Shown in pieces: positions 1-5,590 of a stretch of 5,590 bases of DNA. The translations under genes were made by a program, and so were the position numbers. Below the pieces are notes generated by a model. It did no database searches. It was not told where the DNA came from and worked only from the letters and a program-made list of their open reading frames with translations. The DNA is from an uncultured Calothrix sp. (GTDB taxonomy: Bacteria; Cyanobacteriota; Cyanobacteriia; Cyanobacteriales; Nostocaceae): the NCBI GenBank assembly GCA_937884685.1, contig CAKZYM010000489.1, positions 1 to 5,590 on the forward strand, read 5' to 3'. The first letter of the stretch is position 1. Each line of letters begins with the position of its first letter.

Positions 1-3
1 TAA

Positions 4-38
4 TGACTATTGACTATTAAATAGTGAATTATGACTAA
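4..38. repeat. TGACTAT heptamer tandem repeat and small inverted repeat upstream of wecB
   Basis: Two perfect head-to-tail copies of TGACTAT lie at 4-10 and 11-17, and a related TGACTAA lies at 32-38. A short inverted repeat (ACTAT, 3-base loop, ATAGT) spans 13-25 and overlaps the second copy. Short heptamer repeats of this kind are common between genes in filamentous cyanobacteria. The array is small and may continue left of the window. The hairpin is too short and AT-rich to be called a terminator. No regulatory role can be shown from the sequence. Confidence 0.5.
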
Positions 39-40
39 TT

Positions 41-1147
41 ATGAAGCGAGTTTGTATTATCTTAGGTACTCGTCCCGAAGCGATTAAGCTTGCTCCGGTG
101 ATTCAGACTTTCCAAAGCTATGAAGGTTTGGAGACTCAGGTGATTTTAACTGGACAGCATCGCGAGATGGTTGAACAGGTGATGGGGTTGTTTAATTTAA
201 AGGCTTCTCGGGATTTGGAGATTATGCAGCCAAAACAATCTCTGAATGATATTACCTGTCGTAGCTTGCGCGGGTTGCAGGAGTTATTTGAGGAAAGCGA
301 ACCCAGTTTAGTTTTGGCACAGGGAGATACAACAACAGCTTTTGCAGCAGCTTTAGCAGCTATTTATCAGAAAATTCCTATAGGTCACGACGAAGCTGGA
401 TTAAGAACCGATAACAAATTAAATCCTTATCCAGAAGAAGCCAACCGAAGATTGATTTCTCAAATTGCCCAATTGCATTTTGCACCAACACCTTTAGCTG
501 AAGAAAATTTACAGCGTTCTGGTGTGTTAGGGGAAGTTCATATGACGGGTAACACCGTGATTGATGCATTGTTAAATGTCGCGAAAAGCGAGCCTCCCTG
601 TGACGTACCCGGTTTGGAATGGAACAATCATCGAGTTATTTTAGCTACCGTTCACCGCAGAGAGAATTGGGGAGAACCCCTCGGGAGTATCGCTCAAAGT
701 TTTTTACAGATATTAGATAAATTTCCCGATACAGCATTATTGTTACCATTGCATCGCAATCCTACCGTAAGAGAACCATTACAAGCAATGTTAGGAAATC
801 ATTCTCGAATCTTCTTAACAGAGCCATTAGACTACGCTCAGCTAGTCGGAGCGATAATGCGATCGCACTTGTTGCTCACAGATTCAGGTGGGTTACAAGA
901 AGAAGCTCCCAGCTTAGGGAAACCAGTATTAGTACTTAGGGAAACAACAGAGAGACCAGAAGCAGTAAGCGCAGGAACAGCAAAACTTGTAGGAACCGAC
1001 ACCCAAACAATAGTCGCTAGTGCAGCACAGCTATTAAGTAATCCAGCAGCTTACGAAACAATGGCAAACGCAATCAATCCCTTCGGAGATGGTCGTGCTT
1101 CCGAACGAATTTTAGAAATTGTCAAAGGTTTCTTAGGGAAAGATTAG
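41..1147 (+). CDS. wecB: Non-hydrolysing UDP-N-acetylglucosamine 2-epimerase (WecB/MnaA family)
   Basis: This cytoplasmic enzyme interconverts UDP-GlcNAc and UDP-ManNAc, the entry to ManNAc-containing surface polysaccharides. The 368-residue length is normal for the family. It has the GT-B type epimerase fold, with the N-terminal signature GTRPEAIKLAPVI at residues 9-21 and TGQHREM at 37-43. Next come QGDTTT at 94-99 (Asp96), EAGLRT at 118-123 (Glu118), PEEANRR at 131-137 (Glu132) and VHRREN at 204-209 (His205). These four residues match the catalytic Asp95, Glu117, Glu131 and His213 of E. coli WecB. The UDP-binding C-terminal signature DSGGLQEEAP is at 281-290, followed by RETTERPEA at 300-308. 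Residue 117, just before Glu118, is Asp where the family normally has Val (GHVEAGLRT). The ATG at 41 is the first in frame after a stop at 32-34, and it places the family N-terminus correctly. There is no clear Shine-Dalgarno sequence. There is no signal peptide or membrane segment. The gene stands alone and converges on the kinase gene downstream. The family call is very secure; the particular glycan pathway is unknown. Confidence 0.96.
   Translation: MKRVCIILGTRPEAIKLAPVIQTFQSYEGLETQVILTGQHREMVEQVMGLFNLKASRDLEIMQPKQSLNDITCRSLRGLQELFEESEPSLVLAQGDTTTAFAAALAAIYQKIPIGHDEAGLRTDNKLNPYPEEANRRLISQIAQLHFAPTPLAEENLQRSGVLGEVHMTGNTVIDALLNVAKSEPPCDVPGLEWNNHRVILATVHRRENWGEPLGSIAQSFLQILDKFPDTALLLPLHRNPTVREPLQAMLGNHSRIFLTEPLDYAQLVGAIMRSHLLLTDSGGLQEEAPSLGKPVLVLRETTERPEAVSAGTAKLVGTDTQTIVASAAQLLSNPAAYETMANAINPFGDGRASERILEIVKGFLGKD
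859..866. repeat. HIP1 octamer palindrome GCGATCGC
   Basis: This is a perfect copy of the highly iterated palindrome HIP1, which is greatly over-represented in many cyanobacterial genomes. It lies inside wecB, where it contributes to the codons around Met273-Arg274-Ser275. It is the only perfect copy I found in the window. It supports the cyanobacterial assignment and is not evidence of local regulation. Confidence 0.9.
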
Positions 1148-1148
1148 T

Positions 1149-1180
1149 AGGAGAGGGGGAAGAGGGGGAGGAGGGGGAAG
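1149..1180 (+). repeat. G-rich purine tract in the convergent intergenic gap
   Basis: The strand is almost purely purine, with three runs of five G (1155-1159, 1164-1168, 1173-1177) separated by 4-base purine spacers, plus a GG at 1170-1171. It starts immediately after the wecB stop codon. Similar GGGGA-rich stretches occur between genes in filamentous cyanobacteria. A two-tetrad G-quadruplex in the wecB transcript 3' end is possible, but a canonical four-run, three-tetrad motif is absent unless the G5 runs are shared. No intrinsic terminator (GC stem followed by a U run) is visible in the 61-base gap. Confidence 0.55.
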
Positions 1181-1189
1181 AAAAATTAT

Positions 1190-1228
1190 TAACTCCAACT
1201 CCTAACTCCTAACTCCTAACTCCTAACT
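1190..1228. repeat. TAACTCC heptanucleotide array (STRR type)
   Basis: Perfect TAACTCC units lie at 1190-1196, 1203-1209, 1210-1216 and 1217-1223. A copy lacking its T lies at 1197-1202, and a partial unit (TAACT) lies at 1224-1228. This is the classic short tandemly repeated repetitive (STRR) heptamer of heterocystous cyanobacteria. The array overlaps the 3' end of the minus-strand kinase gene: the last five sense codons (Leu-Gly-Val-Arg-Ser) and the TAG stop at 1209-1211 fall inside it. Because seven is not a multiple of three, every reading frame on either strand meets a stop (TAA or TAG) within seven codons of perfect repeat. Confidence 0.88.
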
Positions 1229-4200
1229 GTTCGCTGTCTTCCAAAGGTAGCTCGATAACAAATTCTGCTCCATTTCCAGGGGAAGAAAGACAATATAAAT
1301 CACCACAATGCGTTTCTGTGACTATTTGATGGCTAATTGATAATCCTAAACCAGTTCCTTTTCCTTCAGGTTTAGTGGTAAAAAAAGCATTAAATAGTTT
1401 ACTTCTGACTTCTTCTGGCATTCCGGGGCCATTATCTGCAATCCGAATTGTGACTTTATCTTCGTCTGCTGAAGTACGGATTGTAATTACATTCGGGTTT
1501 TTCTCAATCTCTGCATAATTTTTGCCTTCATTGGATTCATCCAAAGCATCAATAGCATTTGCTAATAGGTTCATAAATGCCTGATTTAATTGACCGGAAT
1601 AACATTTAACTAGAGGTAATTCTTCAAACTTTTTAACAACTTCTATTTTGGGACGTTCCGAGTTCGCTTTAAAACGATGTTGCAAAATCATCAAAGTTGT
1701 TTCAATACCTTCGTGAACGCTCACCGGCTTTTTATCAGCGCTATCAGTACGCGAAAAATTTCGCAAAGACTGCATGATATCGCGAATCCGGTCAGTTCCC
1801 AGTTCCATAGAAGTTATCATTTTGGGTAAATCTTCTATTAGGTAATCTAGGTCGATATCTTCTTGGAAAGTTTCAATTTCCTCTGGTGGGGAAGGTAAGT
1901 TTTCTTGGTATAGACTTAATAATTGTAATAAATCTTCGATGTATTGGTTAGCGATAGATAAATTACCAGCGATAAAACCAACGGGATTATTAACTTCGTG
2001 AGCAACACCTGCAACTAGTTGTCCTAAAGAAGAGATTTTCTCGGTTTGTACCAACTGCGCTTGAGTTTGCTGTAATGTTTCCAAAGATTGTTGTAACTGG
2101 TATGACTTTTCTTTTTCACCAGCATAAAGATGAGCATTTTCGATTGCGATTGCTGCTTGTGAGGTGAGTAGCTTGAGAATTTCCAAACGCGAGTTTGTAA
2201 ATGCACCATTGGCTTGATTATTTTCAAGATAAACAATCCCGGTAAACTTACCTTGGAAGAAAATCGGGGCACATAAAACCGATTTAGGCTGTTCGCGGAG
2301 TATGTAAGAATCTTCCTTGTAAATCGCTTCTTGAGTTGCATCGTTGAGTACCAAAGGTTGTTGAGTTCTCGCAACATAGTGAACAACGCTTAAGGGGATA
2401 TCTTCGCTTTCCTCTATTGGAGTTGATTGCAATACAACTAAATCCTTATCTTGGTCGTTATCAATAGCTTCGATAAATAGCTGCTCGTCCTTAAGTAAAA
2501 TTAGACAACCTTTTTGAGCAGCAGCATTTTCTAGAATAATAGAAAGTAACTTATCGAGGAGATTATCTAAGACAATTTCGCTGGTAATTGCTTCAGAAGC
2601 TTTCATTACCGTAGTTAAATCAAGAACATTATTGCTATTCGTAGATGAACCTAAAGCTCTTGAAGAACTATTAACAATAGTTCTGCTAATATCTTGTTCT
2701 AATGCTGCGCTGCTTTCGCTACGAATGATGAGATTAGGATAACGTTCTTCTAAATCCTTAACCTTAGCTAAAGCACCCCAGCGAATATAGCCGTAGTAAG
2801 CATCAGTCATATAGGTTTTAGCAATCTTATCCTTACCTAATACCAAATAAAACTGTGCAGCTAATTCGTTACCCAGTGCTTCTTCCTGAGTATATTCATT
2901 TTCCTTCGCTCCAGCAATAGCGCGGTCGTAGAGATTCATGGCTTTGACATTTTTACCAAAGATTCGCGCTTTTTCCGCTTCCACCAAATCGTACTTATGT
3001 TGGAAATTGCAGGCTGCATGATGCGCCCATTTCTTCATTTTCTTTTGATTTGCAGCGACTTTTTTGAGATATTGTTTTTGTTCTGAAGGAGTTACGTTTT
3101 TATAGTTTGCGAGGAGTGCTAGGGAGTAGTAGTAATTGTTAACGCAGTACATTAGAAAGCCGGGATTACTTTCTTGATATTTTTCGGTTAGACGAGCAGT
3201 TTGAATAGCTTCTTTGAAGTGATTGAAAGAATAATTTAAAATAGTTTTACAAACATATATTGTACTTAACCAGGTAGAATTATTTCCCAATTCAGATATA
3301 ATTTCAGCTTCACTCAATTCTTTACAATTTAGTAGCAACCTATTTAATGAATTTGCTTTTAAATTGAAAATAGTTTGTCTAATCGCGTTTAATATCCAAA
3401 ACAAAACAGCTATCTTTAACTGTTTTGTAAGTCCTATATAGTTTAAAATCTTACGCTCAAGTGATTCTAAGTTTTCTCCGTAAAAAAATGAATTAATAGC
3501 AACGAGCCAATTAATATAGCTAACAGATTCAATGTCTCCTGTTTCTAATCCACTTTGCCTTCCCTCAAGTGCCGGTTCAATCATATACTTGGCAGGTTCT
3601 TTGAAATGCCAAATCATTGAAGTAAATAAATTATAAAGTTTACAATTTAGAGATTTAGCATTAAATTTTTCTAAGACTAAAAGACCTAACTTTCCAAATC
3701 TGTATCCTTCTTCAATATTTCCAAAACGGTCACATAGCATTGCACCGTAAATACAATAACCATAAGTGCTAAATTCAGAATTTCCATATTTAATAGATAA
3801 GCGAACCATTGCTAATATAGTTAGCGGAAAGAGAGAAGATCCTGCTTGACTAGCTGCCGGATTAACTAGCATTAGAATTTGCATAGCTGCTAGCTTATAA
3901 GCATCGGTCATTCTAGGCAAATAAGCTAAATCTTCAATTTTTTTTCCAGATAAAGCTATTTTAGTATGTAAAGCTGATACCAAAATATACTGTGTTTTTG
4001 GTTCAATAGGTAATCGTACACCAAGTAACTGTAAAACCTGAACTCCTAGTCCCAAGGCTTCTGACATACGATTTTGAGCAATATTTGACTGAATTTGAAT
4101 TTTGTATATTTTTACTTTATCTAAAATAGTATTAGTCTTCTGTAAGGCAAAGGTTCCTAATTTTTTTGAGTCCTCAAAGTTGCCATATAGATATTCTGCT

Positions 4201-5590
4201 TCCGTTGCTTCTATATGTAAATTTAATATAAGTTCATAGTCATTTTGCCAACTATCTTGTGTTAACAGCCCTAAACTAATATTCAAATACTTAATAGCAG
4301 TTTCATAGGCTGTAGCTGCCTTTGCTTTTTTACCAGCTACCAGATTCAGTTTTGCTAGCTCAGTTTTTTCCGACTGTTTGGTTAGCAAATCTATACCAAA
4401 GTTTAATTGATTTACTATATCTAGAATATTTTCTGAGAGTAATTCTGATGGTGTTTTTTTTAACAGTAATTTACCAATTTTAAGATGAGTCGCTTTTTTT
4501 TCTGATTCTGGAATTAATGAATATGAAGCTTGCTGTACACGGTCATGTAAGAATGAATAACCAATTTTAGCAAAACTAGTTTTTAAACTTATTGTAGAAC
4601 TTTGTAGATAATTTATCTTATAATTTGTTTCTACATCTTCTTCAAATACTAAAGGAATTTTATAAGCCTCATTCAAAGGTAAAATCAAACCTGCTTGAAG
4701 TGCTGCATCTATTTCCTTTGCCGTACTAACAAAAGATTTTTGATTCACAATTGACAGCATATCAAGTGTAAATTTATCTCCTATACAAGCAGCTAGTTGC
4801 AATACTTGCTGTGTAGATTTCGGTAACTTCTGAATTCTATTAATAATTAAATCGACTACACTTTTATCAGTGATACCAATAGCTTGGATTTCTTCAATAT
4901 CCCACCTCCACATTCCTTGGCGCTTTTCTTTATCTGTTAAGGAAGAGAAAGGAAAAAAATCAAATTGGAAAAGGTTTTCTTGATAAAGTGTTTGTAGTAA
5001 TTGAGTTATAAAAAACGGATTAGCACCAGTCTTATTAAAAATTAACTCTGCTAGAGTATTAACTCTTTCTGTATCATCATTTAAAGTTTCGGCAATTAGC
5101 TGTTTGATATCTAAAATATCAAGTGGTTGTAAGACGATATTATTAACAGTTACTTTATTCTTTTCTATTTCTTCTAAAGTTTGAATTAAAGAATGGGTCG
5201 GACTAACTTCATTATCGCGGAAAGCACCAATCAATAGTAAGTATTTAGCTTCAGGCTCAGTAACCAATATTTGCATCAGCTTTAATGTTGCAGAATCAGC
5301 CCATTGCAAATCATCAAGAAAGAGAACTAAGGGATGTTCTTTTTTTGCAAAAACATTAATAAATTCGGTAAAAACGCGATTAAAACGATTTTGCGCTTCT
5401 GTTCCACCTAGTTCGGGTACTTCTGGTTGTTTACCGATAATCAGTTCAACTTCTGGAATTACATCGATAATTACTTGCCCATTTGCACCAACAGTAGCTA
5501 ATATTTGATTGCGCCATTGTTCTAGTTGAGTATTATTTTCGGTAAGTAACTGCTGCATCAAGCTACTCAAAGCTAGAATTAATGAAGCGT
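1209..5590 (-). CDS. HstK-like giant sensor kinase (ATPase/TPR-like/GAF/histidine kinase), N-terminus outside window
   Basis: This is the C-terminal part of a multidomain signalling protein. Residue numbers count from the TTG codon at 5568-5570, which is not the true start: the frame stays open to the window edge and the codons before it continue the family sequence. In order it carries: the later half of a STAND/AAA-type ATPase with Walker B LVLFLDD (81-87) followed by LQWAD, IGAFRDNEV (114-122) and GANPFFITQ (182-190); a winged-helix-like segment (about 221-275); the conserved FLHDRVQQASY (340-350); a long helical TPR-like region (to about 945); a GAF domain (about 998-1145); a coiled coil (about 1150-1178); HisKA with phospho-acceptor His1191 in AHEVNNP; and HATPase_c with N-box Asn1334/Asn1338, G1 box DNGPGM (1379-1384), FFTTK (1396-1400) and G2 box GKGTGLGL (1403-1410). 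All kinase-core motifs are intact, so it should autophosphorylate. No receiver domain follows, so a separate response regulator is expected. By family, a Ser/Thr kinase domain and Walker A lie upstream beyond the window. The likely location is cytoplasmic; no clear membrane span is seen. The stimulus is unknown. The gene ends inside the TAACTCC repeat array. Confidence 0.93.
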   Translation of the reverse strand, partial: ASLILALSSLMQQLLTENNTQLEQWRNQILATVGANGQVIIDVIPEVELIIGKQPEVPELGGTEAQNRFNRVFTEFINVFAKKEHPLVLFLDDLQWADSATLKLMQILVTEPEAKYLLLIGAFRDNEVSPTHSLIQTLEEIEKNKVTVNNIVLQPLDILDIKQLIAETLNDDTERVNTLAELIFNKTGANPFFITQLLQTLYQENLFQFDFFPFSSLTDKEKRQGMWRWDIEEIQAIGITDKSVVDLIINRIQKLPKSTQQVLQLAACIGDKFTLDMLSIVNQKSFVSTAKEIDAALQAGLILPLNEAYKIPLVFEEDVETNYKINYLQSSTISLKTSFAKIGYSFLHDRVQQASYSLIPESEKKATHLKIGKLLLKKTPSELLSENILDIVNQLNFGIDLLTKQSEKTELAKLNLVAGKKAKAATAYETAIKYLNISLGLLTQDSWQNDYELILNLHIEATEAEYLYGNFEDSKKLGTFALQKTNTILDKVKIYKIQIQSNIAQNRMSEALGLGVQVLQLLGVRLPIEPKTQYILVSALHTKIALSGKKIEDLAYLPRMTDAYKLAAMQILMLVNPAASQAGSSLFPLTILAMVRLSIKYGNSEFSTYGYCIYGAMLCDRFGNIEEGYRFGKLGLLVLEKFNAKSLNCKLYNLFTSMIWHFKEPAKYMIEPALEGRQSGLETGDIESVSYINWLVAINSFFYGENLESLERKILNYIGLTKQLKIAVLFWILNAIRQTIFNLKANSLNRLLLNCKELSEAEIISELGNNSTWLSTIYVCKTILNYSFNHFKEAIQTARLTEKYQESNPGFLMYCVNNYYYSLALLANYKNVTPSEQKQYLKKVAANQKKMKKWAHHAACNFQHKYDLVEAEKARIFGKNVKAMNLYDRAIAGAKENEYTQEEALGNELAAQFYLVLGKDKIAKTYMTDAYYGYIRWGALAKVKDLEERYPNLIIRSESSAALEQDISRTIVNSSSRALGSSTNSNNVLDLTTVMKASEAITSEIVLDNLLDKLLSIILENAAAQKGCLILLKDEQLFIEAIDNDQDKDLVVLQSTPIEESEDIPLSVVHYVARTQQPLVLNDATQEAIYKEDSYILREQPKSVLCAPIFFQGKFTGIVYLENNQANGAFTNSRLEILKLLTSQAAIAIENAHLYAGEKEKSYQLQQSLETLQQTQAQLVQTEKISSLGQLVAGVAHEVNNPVGFIAGNLSIANQYIEDLLQLLSLYQENLPSPPEEIETFQEDIDLDYLIEDLPKMITSMELGTDRIRDIMQSLRNFSRTDSADKKPVSVHEGIETTLMILQHRFKANSERPKIEVVKKFEELPLVKCYSGQLNQAFMNLLANAIDALDESNEGKNYAEIEKNPNVITIRTSADEDKVTIRIADNGPGMPEEVRSKLFNAFFTTKPEGKGTGLGLSISHQIVTETHCGDLYCLSSPGNGAEFVIELPLEDSEQLGVRS

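Noticed and set aside
13..25. Inverted repeat upstream of wecB as a terminator or operator
   Set aside because: The stem is only five AT-rich pairs with no following T run, and it arises from overlapping heptamer copies.
378..569. 63-codon minus-strand open frame inside wecB
   Set aside because: It lies antisense within a strongly conserved epimerase gene and its product resembles no family I recognise. It is a shadow of the coding strand.
1190..1228. CRISPR-like array or direct repeat attachment site
   Set aside because: The units are seven bases with no spacers, matching the known cyanobacterial STRR type. There are no cas or integrase genes in the window.
2024..2386. 120-codon minus-strand open frame overlapping the GAF/coiled-coil part of the kinase gene
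   Set aside because: It is an out-of-frame reading of the same strand as the kinase. Its composition is rich in Lys, Ser and Tyr with no recognisable domain, and the kinase frame here is clearly the conserved one.
2136..2579. The GAF domain as a bilin-binding cyanobacteriochrome or phytochrome photosensor
   Set aside because: The only cysteines in the domain are in 'GCLIL' and 'VLCAPIF' contexts. There is no Cys-His chromophore motif or DXCF motif, so a generic ligand or structural GAF is the better call.
1209..5590. Frameshift or internal break in the long kinase gene
   Set aside because: The frame is continuous, and conserved motifs of the ATPase, GAF, HisKA and HATPase_c domains appear in the expected order and spacing.

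Overview
The window appears to come from a filamentous, probably heterocyst-forming, cyanobacterium. The evidence is a perfect HIP1 octamer (GCGATCGC) at 859-866, a TAACTCC heptanucleotide array (STRR type) at 1190-1228, a low to moderate GC content, and a very large Ser/Thr-kinase/ATPase/GAF/histidine-kinase type signalling protein of a class that is expanded in Nostoc, Calothrix and their relatives. The genus cannot be named from the sequence alone.

Layout: bases 1-40 are a short AT-rich leader with tandem TGACTAT heptamers. Bases 41-1147 (+) encode a complete non-hydrolysing UDP-N-acetylglucosamine 2-epimerase (WecB/MnaA), which makes UDP-ManNAc for surface polysaccharide. Bases 1148-1208 are a 61-base gap between convergent genes, holding a G-rich purine tract followed by the start of the heptamer array. 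Bases 1209-5590 (-) encode the C-terminal part of a giant sensor kinase. It consists of the back half of a STAND/AAA-type ATPase, a long helical TPR-like region, a GAF domain, a coiled coil, and a HisKA plus HATPase_c histidine kinase core. The reading frame runs off the right edge of the window, so the N-terminus (by family, a Ser/Thr kinase domain and the Walker A part of the ATPase) lies outside.

The two genes converge tail to tail, so they are not an operon and nothing in the sequence ties them functionally. The epimerase serves cell-envelope glycan synthesis and the kinase is a signalling protein of unknown stimulus. I found no novel multi-gene system. The points most worth a second look are the repeat array that supplies the last codons and stop of the kinase, a strong composition shift inside the kinase gene, and a Val-to-Asp change beside a catalytic glutamate of the epimerase.
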